The translations under genes and the position numbers were made by a program. Shown here in pieces: positions 34,122-44,565 of a stretch of 64,000 bases of DNA. Origin of the DNA: CALLPQ01 sp964421675 (GTDB taxonomy: Bacteria; Pseudomonadota; Alphaproteobacteria; Caulobacterales; Parvularculaceae); contig CAYQXV010000012.1 in the NCBI GenBank assembly GCA_964421675.1, positions 1-64,000 of the forward strand. Reading direction: 5' to 3'. The stretch's first letter is position 1; each line of letters opens with the position of its first letter. The notes below the pieces were generated by a model. The model had not been told where the DNA came from. It searched no databases and saw only the letters and a list, made by a program, of their open reading frames with translations.

Positions 34122-35336
34122 GTGACTGACAAGGGCCCTAAAAGTGTAGGCGATGAGCGCAATGGACGCTCATCATCCGGCAAGAACGCCGCCAAATCCC
34201 AAACCAATAACTCGAATTCAAGTGGCTCGAAATCCGGCCCGAAATCTAGTGTTGGGAAATCTGCAAACGGGCCGGCCCAAAACAAAAAATCCACCAAGCG
34301 AAAATCAGGCGGCAAAACCAGTGGGTTCAAGCGCCGGGGAAAGCCGGGCCCGCGTTATGCGGCCCTTGACCTTGGCACAAATAATTGTCGTTTGTTAATC
34401 GCTGCGCCGCGCGGGCGCGATTATCGCATCGTGGATGCCTATTCCAGAATTGTCAGGCTTGGCGAGAACCTGACCGGGACCGGGCGATTATCGGAAGCGG
34501 CGATGGAGCGCACCATTAATGTTCTGGCCATATGCGCGGAAAAAATACAGCGGCGCGGTGTAACGCGCATGCGCCTGATTGCGACGCAAGCTTGCCGCGG
34601 CGCCGAAAATGGCGAAGCCTTTCTTCAGCGCGTTAAAGAAGAAACAGGACTGACGCTGGAAATTATCGACCCGGAAGAAGAAGCTAGATTAGCAATGCGA
34701 GGGTGTACGGACTTATTTGACCCCGCAGCAAAAGCGGTATTGGTTTTTGATATTGGCGGGGGCTCGACGGAAATATCATGGGTGCGCCCGGTGCCCGGCA
34801 ATGGCGGAACCGCTGAGGATCAATCTCATGAAATCATGGCGTGGTCATCATTACCATTTGGTGTGGTTAGTCTTGCAGAAAAATGGAATGGCAGAGACGT
34901 TTCGCGCGCTGTTTATGATGAAATCGTTGCCAATGTGCGCCAGACCGTGCGCGAGGTAGGCGATGAGGGGGGGATGCGCCCTTTCTTTGATGAAGGCAGT
35001 GCGCATCTTTTGGGCACGTCCGGTACGGTGACATCGATTGCCGGTGTGCATCTAAAGCTTGATCGCTACCGACGCACCGATGTTGATGGACTATGGCTCA
35101 GTAAAGAGCGCATCGCGGCGGTGAGTGAGGATTTGCGAGCGATGGATTTTGATCAGCGCGCAGCCGAACCCTGCATTGGCGCAGAGCGGGCCGATCTTGT
35201 GGTGTGCGGGTGCGCGATATTGGAAGCGATCTTAGCGGAGTGGCCGGTTGAGCGGGTCCGTGTTGCCGATCGCGGTTTGCGGGAAGGCATGTTGATGGAG
35301 CTTGCCGAACAGGATCGACGGAAAAAAAGCCGTTAA
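34122..35336 (+). CDS. Ppx/GppA family phosphatase
   Basis: A 404-residue exopolyphosphatase / pppGpp phosphatase-like ASKHA protein. The first ~75 residues are basic, Ser/Asn/Lys-rich and low in complexity (for example NNSNSSGSKSGPKSSVGKS), unlike usual Ppx. The core starts YAALDLGTNNCRLLIA and has IATQACRGAENG, IIDPEEEARLAM, VFDIGGGSTEISW and LGTSGTVTSIAGVHL. The chain ends DRGLREGMLMELAEQD, a family signature. A single-domain (about 310-residue) Ppx/GppA, as in alphaproteobacteria. The start codon is GTG and is uncertain given the disordered tail. Convergent with the DsbA-like gene. Confidence 0.9.
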   Translation: MTDKGPKSVGDERNGRSSSGKNAAKSQTNNSNSSGSKSGPKSSVGKSANGPAQNKKSTKRKSGGKTSGFKRRGKPGPRYAALDLGTNNCRLLIAAPRGRDYRIVDAYSRIVRLGENLTGTGRLSEAAMERTINVLAICAEKIQRRGVTRMRLIATQACRGAENGEAFLQRVKEETGLTLEIIDPEEEARLAMRGCTDLFDPAAKAVLVFDIGGGSTEISWVRPVPGNGGTAEDQSHEIMAWSSLPFGVVSLAEKWNGRDVSRAVYDEIVANVRQTVREVGDEGGMRPFFDEGSAHLLGTSGTVTSIAGVHLKLDRYRRTDVDGLWLSKERIAAVSEDLRAMDFDQRAAEPCIGAERADLVVCGCAILEAILAEWPVERVRVADRGLREGMLMELAEQDRRKKSR

Positions 35337-35353
35337 GAAATAAGCGCTGACGT

Positions 35354-36214
35354 TTAGCGTGCGCGTTTTGCGTTCTCGACAGCAATTTTTACGCGCTCGG
35401 GCGCGTATCCACTAATCACTTCAAGAAACTCCCCATCAAGGGTCGCAATCACGAATGTTGGTGTGCCGGTAATGCCCATTTCATCGGCAATTCTATGGGT
35501 TTCGAACAATGCGTTTCCGATTGATTGAGACTCCATATCGGCTTCCAGCTTTTTCACGTCGAGCTTGTTGGCTTTTGCAATTTGCAAAATACGCTCGCGT
35601 GAAAGCGTACCGTTTGAATTGAGCATGGCGAAGTGAAAATCAATATAGGTGCCTTGTTCACGCGCAGCTAATGCGGCGGCGGCAGCGATTTCTGATTCCG
35701 GCCTTAAAATTGGATATTCGCGGAAAGCAATCAGAACATCAGGATCGTCTTGGGTAAAACTGCGCACAAGGTTTGAGGCTTGTTTGCAAAACCCGCAGTG
35801 ATAATCAAAAAATTCAATAACCGCGACTTTCGCATCATCAGGGTTAGCACCGGCGACATAGCCATTGCGTTCAGCGATTAGGTTTTGAAGATTGCTTGCC
35901 GCACCGGTTAGCGCCATTTCTTGTTGTGCGAGGCGTTGGCGTTGCTGTAACCGCTCAACCCCAGCCATCATGATTTCAGGGTTGTTCAGCAAAAAAGCTT
36001 CAATGAGCGCGTTGATATCGTCTTCCTGCGCTGGAGTGAAGCCGGTCTCAACTTCCACCAATGAAAGATCTGGCGGTGTGTCAAATGGGCGTTCAGCGTG
36101 GTCAGAATGTTCAGCTGTTGGCGCGCTATTTTGCGCGCTAACAAAGCTGACAGTAATCATGCCAAGGATAAAGGCACTGGCGAGGATGGTGATGAGTGCA
36201 AAGTTACGGGGCAT
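35354..36214 (-). CDS. DsbA-family thiol:disulfide oxidoreductase
   Basis: A 286-residue periplasmic thioredoxin-fold protein. A signal peptide (ALITILASAFILGMITVSFVSA) precedes an acidic linker and a ScsC-type helical N-domain (ALIEAFLLNNPEIMMAGVERLQQRQ). The catalytic motif is CGFC in VIEFFDYHCGFCKQASNLV, with cis-Pro in TGTPTFVIATLDG. It ends SGYAPERVKIAVENAKR. The family includes DsbA and the DsbC-like ScsC/BdbD proteins; which direction it works in cannot be told. It lies downstream of the BepA-like protease on the same strand, 125 bp away. Confidence 0.93.
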   Translation of the reverse strand: MPRNFALITILASAFILGMITVSFVSAQNSAPTAEHSDHAERPFDTPPDLSLVEVETGFTPAQEDDINALIEAFLLNNPEIMMAGVERLQQRQRLAQQEMALTGAASNLQNLIAERNGYVAGANPDDAKVAVIEFFDYHCGFCKQASNLVRSFTQDDPDVLIAFREYPILRPESEIAAAAALAAREQGTYIDFHFAMLNSNGTLSRERILQIAKANKLDVKKLEADMESQSIGNALFETHRIADEMGITGTPTFVIATLDGEFLEVISGYAPERVKIAVENAKRAR

Positions 36215-36339
36215 ATATCTGTCTTTACCGAGTTAGAAATGGGTCTGCGATCTTTATATCGTAAACCTATCGCAAGTGTCTCTTATTATCTTTTACCCCG
36301 ACTCTATTGCATCAGGGTGTGTCTTAACTAGGCCTAAAA

Positions 36340-38099
36340 TTAAGGCAGGGTGTCGACCTCAGGAACACGGCCATCTTCGGGTAGGGTGTCCGATTGATCT
36401 GGCGTTTCTTTTTCCGGTTGATCGTCTTTTGACCCGGTTTCATCGTCACCTTGGTCAGGACGATTTCCCCGTCCGCCACCTTGTCCGCCNNNNNNNNNNN
36501 NNNNNNNNNNNNNNNNNNNNNNNNNNNNNNNNNNNNNNNNNNNNNNNNNNNNNNNNNNNNNNNNNNNNNNNNNNNNNNNNNNNNNNNNNGTCCGCCACCT
36601 TGTCCGCCGCCGCGCCGACCATCGGGGCGTTGTTGACGGCGCGCGCCAGAATTGCGGCGGTTTCCTTCGTTTGAGACCGCAACAATAATGTCCTGGGCTT
36701 CCTGCCATTGCGGGGTGCCCCGTTCGAAATGTTGCAAAGAGCGGCGTGCAAATTGTAAAGCACCGCCCTTATCGCCGCCATAATAACGACTTTCCGCCGT
36801 TGCCAGTAGAGCAGGGCCTTCCTCAAACAAGGTGCCATGGGCGCGCGCCAGCTCGTACCATCCAAAAGAATTATCTGGCTCAAGGGCGAGCGCCGCGTTT
36901 AAAACTTCAATCGCTTCTCTTACATGTTGTGTGTCGCCCGTGGCCAGAAGAGCGCGGCCGAGATTTACCTTGAGCAGTGCTTTTGTCGGTTTCAGCGCGA
37001 CAGATTTTCGGTGCGGTTCAATCGACTCTGAAATTCTACCAAACTCAAAAAGCATCTGGCCTTTGAGTTCCTGAAAGTAGGGATTGTCAGGATAATCGTT
37101 AAGCAGTGAGTTAATTTCGGTCAGAGCGCGGTCAATGCTGGAGTCGCGATAAAAGGCGACGGCGCGGGCATATTTTCCAGGATCAGATTGATCAGAGAGC
37201 GGATATTGCCGCAGCGTATAGATAGGGTCTTGCAAGAAGCCTTTAATCTTTGCCTGTATCAAGCGCAGCCGTTTTATCGCTGCTTCATCGTCTTTTACAT
37301 TTGAATATTCTGATTTAGTGACCCGGTCGGTCAGCGCGGTCACACGGGCATTGGCCAGCGGGTGAGACTGTAGATACGGGTTTGCTCGGCGCGCTGTAAT
37401 GATTTGCGAATTGCGCAACTTTCCAAAAAATTCAATCAAGCCTTCTCCGGAATGGCCAACCTTATTGAGATAGCTAATCGCAGCTTGATCGGCACTTGCT
37501 TCTTGGCCGCGTGTATAGGCAAGGGCATTGACGGTGCCGATTTGTTGACCAAGACCGAAAAGGCCGATGCCTGCTTCCGGCGCGCCAGCGGCAATTGCGG
37601 CGGCGGCGAGAACCAGCGATAGCAAAATTGGCCGTGATGCTTGGGCATAGGCTTCTGCCCGGCGGGGCCCATGACCACCGGCCATGTGACCGGCTTCGTG
37701 GGCAATAACGCCTTCAATCTGATTGGGGGTGTCGGCGGCAGTGATCAAGCCGGTAAAAATCCCCATGGTTCGCCCGGATGCGAACGCGTTTAATGTTGGG
37801 TCGCCAACAATCAGAAATTCAATCGACTCAGGCTCTAGATTGGCCGCCTCGAAGATTGGGTAAGAATAGTCAACGATCCATTCCTCAATTTCCGCATCGC
37901 GCAAAATGCTGAGCCCTTGTGCCTGGGCCGAAGAGATCAGCGCGGGCGAAAACAAGGTCGAAAACGCGATTAGTCCCGCCAGCATAATGCTCAACATAAA
38001 GCGCGCCGACGAAGAAAGGCTCAAAGAAGAAGAAAGGCTCAATGATGAGAAGGATGAGGAGAGGGCGGATTCTGGTTGAGGCATTGAAAACCCGATCAT
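36340..38099 (-). CDS. BepA-like periplasmic M48 metalloprotease with TPR domain (gap collapsed)
   Basis: 546 residues after removing the artefactual 119 bp (36490-36589 plus a 19-bp duplicate). An N-terminal Ser/Leu low-complexity stretch (from an 18-bp DNA duplication) precedes a signal peptide (MLSIMLAGLIAFSTLFSPALISSAQA). The peptidase has HEAGH with the third ligand in QEASADQAAI. TPR helices follow (SIEPHRKSVALKPTKALLKVNLGRALL; REAIEVLNAALALEPDNSFGWYELARAHG). The C-terminus is a Gly/Arg/Gln-rich tail (RRGGGQGGGRGN) and an acidic end. BepA-type enzymes chaperone or degrade outer-membrane proteins such as LptD. An alternative start is the ATG at 38084. The uncollapsed reading ends in a false tail. 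Confidence 0.9.
36490..36589. other. Artefactual scaffold gap with 19-bp duplicated flanks
   Basis: The 19 bases before the N run (36471-36489) equal those after it (36590-36608). Both contain a 12-bp unit GTCCGCCACCTT. Collapsing gives a continuous Gly-rich C-terminus for the M48 protease. Confidence 0.85.
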
Positions 38100-38161
38100 T
38101 GTACTGATGCCGATTGCACTGACACATGGTCAGAATACCGGATCTAGAGGAAGCTACACAT

Positions 38162-38177
38162 TGCTATACGTATAGCA
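38162..38177. promoter_or_regulatory. 16-bp perfect palindrome upstream of the BepA-like gene
   Basis: TGCTATACGTATAGCA is a perfect palindrome 63 bp before the protease start. It looks like a dimeric repressor operator. The regulator is unknown and is not encoded next door. Confidence 0.5.
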
Positions 38178-38237
38178 CACTAAATACCGTCTCCGATATG
38201 CGCCATTATCTCAGGACCCATATTCTCAGGACAAAGT

Positions 38238-38274
38238 GCCGGAATTGTGACCCAACTTGATCTCTAATTCCGGC
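38238..38274 (-). terminator. Hairpin downstream of rne
   Basis: GCCGGAATT (38238-38246) pairs with AATTCCGGC (38266-38274), a perfect 9-bp stem, 17 bp past the rne stop. There is no T tract, so it may be a 3' stability structure more than a rho-independent terminator. A smaller hairpin TGAGT/ACTCA sits at the stop codon itself. Confidence 0.45.
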
Positions 38275-38290
38275 AATATTGAGTAAAGAC

Positions 38291-41200
38291 TCAACCCCCG
38301 ATTGCGCGCTGCCACCATCCCTTTTTGGATTTCTTCTTGGTCGCTTTTTTCTTGGTCTTCACCGGTTCGCTCGATGAAGTGGGGCTTTCGCTAGGGGAAG
38401 ATGAGGAGGCACTTGCCTCCTGGTCAACGCCATTCGCCTCAGGCGCTGTCCCATTGGCTGTAGATTTTCTCGATCTTGGTTTTTTGACAGCCTCTGGCTT
38501 TTCCGCATCGCCAGCCGAAGCGCTGTCCTCATCGGAGGTTGCTTTCTTGGTCCGCTTGCGCGTGGTGGTCTTGGTTGCCTTCTTGCGACGACGTTTCGGT
38601 TTTTCCGGCTCGTCGTTATTGGCCTCATCGCTACTCGGTTCGACGGAGCTAGGCTCATTCCCGCTAGTTTCAGTGGCAGAACTTGCTTCGGCAACCGGGC
38701 TTTCTTCTGCAACAGGGTTGGGCTCACCCATATCGGGCTGTGCACTCTCGTCGCCGGACTCGCTTGGCTGGGTTACCCCGTCATCATTGGATGCAGATTG
38801 ACCTTCCTCGCCAGATTGTGCGGCTTCTTCTGCCTCGCGCCGACGACGACCGCCGCGGCGACCACGGCGGCGGCGTTTCTTTGGTTTTTCCTCGCCATCT
38901 TCGCCAATCTCCCTATCGGAAGAGCTGGCCTCACCATCGGCGGACGCTTCGCTCGCGCCGTCTTCATTGTCACTGCCTTCGCCATCACCGCGTTCGCCTT
39001 CCGGGCGTTCTCCATCGGGGCGCTCCCCGTCTGGACGGCGACGCCGGCGACGGCGACGTTTGCGTTTGGGTTTATCGTCTGAACCATGATCATCATCGGA
39101 TCTGGCCTCAACCTCACTTTGATCCTCATCACCGTCTTCATCATCAACAACAAGGTCCGGTTGAACCGCTTTGGTGCGCACGGGCAGATCCCGAGGCGCA
39201 CCGCGTTTTTCAATATCATAATGGTCGCCCGCTTTGGCGGGGTCGGCCAGAATTTCAATCGTAATTGCGTATTGCTCTTCAATACGGTTCAGCCATTCGC
39301 GTTTGTGGTTGAGAATGTACAAGGCCACTTCTTGCGAGGTGCGTGCTGTCATAATGCCAGCGCGACCGCTCACAGATTCTGCTTCGATAGAGCGTAAAAT
39401 CCGCAAGGCCGCCATCTCATGAGAGCGCACCACACCAGAGCCTGCACAGGTTGGGCAGCTATTGGTCGTGCCGTCAATAATGCCCGAGCGGCGACGTTGA
39501 CGCGACATTTCCATCAGGCCGAAACTTGAAATGCGCCCAATTTGGATGCGCGCACGATCGGTTTTCATGGCATCTTTTAGCTTGCGCTCAACCGACCGAT
39601 TGTTTTTGTTTTCCTCCATATCGATGAAGTCAATAACGATCAGACCGGCGAGGTCGCGCAATTTACATTGCCTGGCGACTTCTTGCGCGGCTTCAATATT
39701 GGTTTTTAAGGCGGTGGTTTCGATATTGCGTTCGCGGGTGGATTTGCCCGAGTTCACATCCACGGCGATCAAAGCTTCGGTTTGATGGATCACAAGATAT
39801 CCACCAGATTTGAGCTGCACGGTTGGCTGGTACATCATATCAAGCTGTTGCTCGACATCGTAGCGCATAAATAAAGGACGTTCTTCCTTATACGGCTGAA
39901 CATTTTTAGCATGCGAAGGCATCAGCATTTTCATAAATGATTTTGCTTCTTTATAGCCTTCTTCGCCTTCCACCAGTACCTTACTGATGTCTTTGTCATA
40001 AAGGTCGCGAATAGCCCGCTTGATCAGGCTGGCTTCCTCATAGATCAAGCACGGAGCGACAGATTTCATTGTCAGCTCTCTGATGGAATCCCATAGCCGG
40101 ATCAAATAATCGAAGTCGCGCTTGATTTCGCTTTTGGTGCGCTTGGCACCGGCGGTGCGAATGATAAGGCCCATGCCCTGTTTGACATCAAAGTCATTCA
40201 CGATGCGGCGCAGGCGTTTGCGATCAGAGGCGCTGGGGATCTTGCGCGAAATTCCGCCGCCACGCGCTGTGTTTGGCATGAGGACGCAATAACGACCGGC
40301 AAGAGACATGTAAGAGGTAAGGGCCGCGCCTTTATTGCCGCGTTCTTCTTTGACAACTTGGATTAGCAGGATTTGCCGTGGCTTGATGACTTCCTGAATT
40401 TTATAAGAGCGAATGATGCGCCCATGATTGCGGCGGGCTTCGCGATATTTCTCCAGTAATGCAGCATGTTGACTGCGACGCGACCGTGCGCCCTCATTGC
40501 CATCAGTTGCGCCGTCATCATCGTCTTCTGTTTCGTTTGATGATGCTTCATGATCGAGCGTGTCTTCGACATCGCTTTCATTGTCATCCGATGAGTCTGA
40601 CTCATCATCGTGCGCGGGTGCTTCAGCGGTCTCATCGACAAATTCAGGGTCCGCAGGGGTGCTAACCTCGTCATTGTCTGGCGTTGCCATGGCAACTACT
40701 GACTGGTCCCCGTCCTGGTCCCCGTCCTGGTCNNNNNNNNNNNNNNNNNNNNNNNNNNNNNNNNNNNNNNNNNNNNNNNNNNNNNNNNNNNNNNNNNNNN
40801 NNNNNNNNNNNNNNNNNNNNNNNNNNNNNNNNCTGGCGTTGCCATGGCAACTACTGACTGGTCCCCGTCCTGGTCCCCGTCCTGGTCATCGTCTTGGGCC
40901 CCGTCATTATCGGATGCATCGTCCGCGTCTTCATTATGATCATCTTCACTATGATCGTCGTCGCGGGCACCGGCACCAGCCTCAGTAACTTCTTCTGGTT
41001 CATGATCATCGCCGTCGCCATCATCATCTTTAGGGGCGACGTCACCATCTAGCTCTTCGCCATCATCATCGCCGCGCTGGAAAATTTCCAATTCATCGGC
41101 CAGTTCAGCCACTTCTTTTTCTGCCGCTTGTAAAATTTCGCGATCAGAAACTGGGATCTGGTAATAGTCTGGATGGATTTCGCTAAACGCCAAAAACCCG

Positions 41201-41397
41201 TGCCGATTGCCGCCATATTCAACGAAGGCAGCTTGCAAAGAGGGTTCTACGCGGGTGACGCGGGCGAGATATATATTGCCGCGCAACGGTTTGCGCGATG
41301 AGGATTCAAAGTCAAAATCTTCAACTTTTTTTCCGTCCGTAACAGCCACTCGAATTTCTTCGCTTTGGGCCGCATCGATCAGCATTTTCTTGGACAT
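38291..41397 (-). CDS. rne: Ribonuclease E (gap collapsed)
   Basis: 983 residues once the 100 N and a 55-bp duplicated flank are removed (frame preserved). The ATG at 41397 begins MSKKMLIDAAQSEEIRVAVTDG, the family start. The S1 domain (LRGNIYLARVTRVEPSLQAAFVEYGGNRHGFLAFSEIHPDYYQIP) is split from the rest by an acidic Asp/Glu/Gly insertion of about 150 residues, as in other alphaproteobacteria. The core has ALIAVDVNSGKST, IVIDFIDMEENKNNR, SSFGLMEMSRQRRR and CPTCAGSGVVRS (Zn-link). The C-terminal scaffold is basic and acidic in turn (KPKRKRRRRRRRRPDGERPDGE), for degradosome and RNA binding. It cleaves 5'-monophosphate RNAs and organises mRNA decay. Divergent from amiC. Confidence 0.96.
40733..40832. 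other. Artefactual scaffold gap with 55-bp duplicated flanks inside rne
   Basis: The 55 bases at 40678-40732 are repeated at 40833-40887. They contain GGTCCCCGTCCT twice in tandem (40705-40728), encoding Asp-Gln-Asp-Gly repeats. Removing 155 bp leaves 2952 bp, a multiple of three, and joins the two RNase E halves. Confidence 0.9.
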
Positions 41398-42820
41398 TGT
41401 TTTGTTCTCCGCAGCCAAGAGCATGTCGAGCCTGGCTGTCATTGTTGGGGTGCTGATTTTCCTGTGCGCGCCAGTGGGAGAACAAAAGAGTGGACAGGCG
41501 AGAACCATCATGGCGATCCGATAAACGAATGCATGTCGGTATGCGTTCCTTGGCGGAACGCGCTGTCAGTCTTTGAATGTCTCCGCAACTCAAACCGTGC
41601 TCACTCAAAGGTTGAGCGCCTTGGTTTGGGGGCTGCGCTGGCGCAAAAGGCGTCATCAGCAGTCTTGGATCCTTGCCGACCGGTATTTGCAATCCAAATG
41701 AGGGGAACCCTCATTGCGATCGCCTGGCGCGGCGGCGTTAATTTCACGTTGTGCACAACACACCAAAGGCGCGCTGGCGGTTCGTCCTCCAACTGAAATT
41801 GATATTGGCAGTATTTAAAAGGTTGGTCGTGATCAGATGTCTGGGGCGAGGGCGGCATATGAAAATTATCTGGCTTCTTTCGAACCTGAAAATTTTGGGA
41901 GGCTGAAAGATCAGCCCTGTCATATAGTCCTCTGATATCAATTGGTGACATCCATAGGGATTTGCCGGAAAAAACCTCATTAAAGGCTCTCAACCAGCAA
42001 TTTTCACGATTTCAACTCTCTCCATTTCCTGGGGTCGGTCAACATTTCTGCTATTCCAACAAACCCGGTGGTGCCATTTCTGGCGCTTTTGCCAAAAACC
42101 TCATTTAATTTGCCTTGGTGAATTTCCTTAACGTCGATTTTCCAAGGCTTGTGAGGTCTACAATTCCAGTGCCGACATGAACGCTCCGTTCAGGAGGAAG
42201 CCGACAGGTAATTTTTCTTTCTTTACGGGGCGCTCGCGAGAATCGCGGCGCGTTTTAAATCTTAACATTTTGTTTTTACGCAGCTTTTCGGTTGCGCAAA
42301 AAAGCTTCATCCCCATTGATGTAGCCCAATAAGGGCTCGCGTGCAATTCTAAATCCTCATTCATGCGGTTATATCTGTGTCCGCTGGGGGCCTTTTAAAG
42401 GGGCCGGAAGGAGGATTGCCTGCTGCATGCTCTAGCTAAGCGATAGGGCCAAGCAATTAAGGATCAAGGGGTAAACCCTGACAGTAAGTGTTTAGGAAAG
42501 CGTTAACCCTGAATTGGAGCCTTGCTCCGGTGCGGGGCCAATACGGGCCCCAATACAGACATTGCCCTGAGAACGCTCGGCGATATTGGGCAGCAGATTG
42601 GGGAAAACCACTCGGAACGATCGCCAGTATTGGGCGCGACTCACCTTAGTGTTGGCGCGTAAATATCGATTAACGAACCGTTAACGCTGTTGCAAAATAA
42701 TGGGCGTCCACATAATGGGTGTGTCACATAGGGCGCCGCATTAAATGCCATAGTCGGCATTAAGACACGCATATCGCACCAATGTGCGGTCAATTAAGGG
42801 TAATAGGTAGAGTTTTGGCA
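41398..42820. promoter_or_regulatory. 1.4-kb rne/amidase divergent region with no recognised gene
   Basis: The longest gene-free stretch in the window, between divergent rne and the amidase gene. Small minus-strand ORFs at 41601-41993 and 42158-42364 have no ribosome site or recognisable content. RNase E transcripts in many bacteria have long structured leaders for autoregulation, which would explain part of this length. AGCCC-TTATT-GGGCT near 42320-42335 is one small hairpin. The right end holds the CtrA box described separately. Confidence 0.45.
42670..42685 (+). promoter_or_regulatory. Perfect CtrA box upstream of the amidase gene
   Basis: TTAACGAACCGTTAAC fits TTAA-N7-TTAA(C) exactly, the CtrA consensus of Caulobacter and relatives. 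It lies 136 bp before the amidase start and far (1.27 kb) from the rne start, so it most likely acts on the amidase gene. Confidence 0.65.
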
Positions 42821-44503
42821 ATGCGCCTGCACGCAAATTCACAAATATCGCACCCCGCATCAGCGATCCAATTATCGCACCGGGTATCAGCGTCCCAATT
42901 GACGAACCATCAATCGGGCCCGGCTCAGCCTATAATCGGGATTGGCGATAGGGGGGTGCAGCGCTTATTTAGGGTGATCGCGGTGATTTTGCTGGGCGTT
43001 TTGACGTTCGCCACCTTGTCTTTCACAACTGCAGCGCAGGCGGCTGATTTACTCGGTATTCGGTTTGGCCCTGACGGCGACAAGACCAGAATTGTGATCG
43101 ATGTTATTGGCCAACCAGAATTTGATATTGCCGGTAATGGCTCGGGCTTTGGCCAGCTCACACTCGATTTACCCGGCACAAACCTCACCGCCCAAGGTAA
43201 TGTTCGGGCAGGCCGGTTTCGCGGCAAAGGCCATGTTGGGCACTATCAGCTCAACACGGCACAAGGCGCTTTTCAGCGCGGCACCCAAATCACCTTTGAT
43301 CTTGGGCGCACGGCGCGAATCGATAACTTGTTTGTGTTGGAGCCGCGCGGCAATGTTCGCAAACATCGCATCGTCATTGACCTTTACTCCGCATCAAAAT
43401 CTGAGTTCTTAAAATCCCTGCCGAAAATATCGCCATCATCGGTTGCTCCGGCGCCGTCCGTGCGGCCCCGTGTGCAAGCTGAGCGCCCGCGCTCTGAACC
43501 AACTCCATCATCAGGCAGAGTTGCCAGCACACGTAAAGCAGGGCCAAACGCCCCAAGTTTAAAACCCATTGCTCGGTTGGATGTTGCCCAAGCCAGTTCA
43601 GCAACACCGAATACACCCGTAGCTGGCGGTGCAAATGTCTCTGCCAATGCGGCAACAGAGCCAAGAACCGTTGCCGATCTGATAAAGGATCAAGAGGCGA
43701 AAACTGCTGCGCGAAACGCTCGGCGTCCTGATCCGCGCCCGCTTGCTGAACGACATGGACCGACGCGCGAAATAGTCCAACCAGACCCCTTATTGACGCC
43801 AGATCCCTTATTGACAATTGTCATCGACCCCGGACATGGCGGGGGACATCCCGGCGCTGTGGGCAAGTCAGGTACGCTTGAGAAAGATGTCAATCTGGCG
43901 GCGGCCAAAGAGCTGGCAAAAATGCTCAATAAAAAAGGGCGCTACCGTATCGTCATGACAAGGGTGGACGATAAAAAAGTTGAACTGGAACGCCGCGCGC
44001 AGATTGCACGCGAAGTTGGGGCAAAACTTTTTATCTCGCTGCACGCTGATGGCAATGATGATGCAACCCTGCGCGGAACTTCTGTGTACACACTATCAGC
44101 AGAAGGCGAACAGCGCTCCGCACAAGAGGCACAAGAGCAGAAAAACTATCAAGTCCATGATATCGACTTGTCCGATCAACCTGCTGAATTGCGCAATATG
44201 TTGATTGATGTTGCTCAAGACGCAAACCGCTCCGCGACCGCGAGGTTTGCCGGTAAATTGTTGACTGAGCTTGGCAAGGTGACGCCATTGATTAAAAATG
44301 CGCAGCGCAAAGAAGATTTGAAAGTTCTGTTGCGCCCAGATGTACCAGCCGTGCTGTTGGAAATGGCGTTTATCTCAAACACAGATGATGAAAAATTGCT
44401 GAGCAATGCGGCCTGGCGCCGCAAGACCATGGCGGCGGTGGTGCGCGCCATCGATGCCTATTTCGAAGCTGAGGGCAATGTTGGAGAACCTGCGCGCGGA
44501 TGA
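42821..44503 (+). CDS. amiC: N-acetylmuramoyl-L-alanine amidase (AmiC-type, AMIN plus Amidase_3)
   Basis: A 560-residue periplasmic hydrolase that splits septal peptidoglycan at cell separation. The signal region (VIAVILLGVLTFATLSFTTAAQA) is preceded by a ~50-residue tail containing a 27-bp DNA duplication (SHPASAIQL/SHRVSASQL). An AMIN domain (DKTRIVIDVIGQPEFDIAG ... RIVIDLYS) precedes a Pro/Ser linker with a duplicated PDPLLT. The catalytic domain has VIDPGHGGGHPGAVG (Zn His), LEKDVNLA (Zn Glu), FISLHADGN (Zn His) and VLLEMAFISN (catalytic Glu). In many alphaproteobacteria this gene is followed by mrcA (PBP1A); here a convergent DUF2336 gene follows. Confidence 0.94.
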   Translation: MRLHANSQISHPASAIQLSHRVSASQLTNHQSGPAQPIIGIGDRGVQRLFRVIAVILLGVLTFATLSFTTAAQAADLLGIRFGPDGDKTRIVIDVIGQPEFDIAGNGSGFGQLTLDLPGTNLTAQGNVRAGRFRGKGHVGHYQLNTAQGAFQRGTQITFDLGRTARIDNLFVLEPRGNVRKHRIVIDLYSASKSEFLKSLPKISPSSVAPAPSVRPRVQAERPRSEPTPSSGRVASTRKAGPNAPSLKPIARLDVAQASSATPNTPVAGGANVSANAATEPRTVADLIKDQEAKTAARNARRPDPRPLAERHGPTREIVQPDPLLTPDPLLTIVIDPGHGGGHPGAVGKSGTLEKDVNLAAAKELAKMLNKKGRYRIVMTRVDDKKVELERRAQIAREVGAKLFISLHADGNDDATLRGTSVYTLSAEGEQRSAQEAQEQKNYQVHDIDLSDQPAELRNMLIDVAQDANRSATARFAGKLLTELGKVTPLIKNAQRKEDLKVLLRPDVPAVLLEMAFISNTDDEKLLSNAAWRRKTMAAVVRAIDAYFEAEGNVGEPARG

Positions 44504-44565
44504 GCCGTCGCTCGTAGTTTTCTTAACTGACCGAAAAAAAAATCTTAACTTAGCGAAGAGCCCGC

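Noticed and set aside
38291..40690. RNase E as two separate genes or a frameshifted pseudogene
   Set aside because: The break is a 100-N run with a 55-bp duplicated flank. After collapse the length is a multiple of three and the gene is intact.
41601..41993. 130-residue minus-strand ORF between rne and amiC
   Set aside because: Composition is not protein-like, there is no ribosome site and no motif. Kept as part of the rne leader region.
42158..42364. 68-residue minus-strand ORF upstream of rne
   Set aside because: Basic and polar with no clear domain and no ribosome site; a possible leader ORF, but the evidence is too thin.
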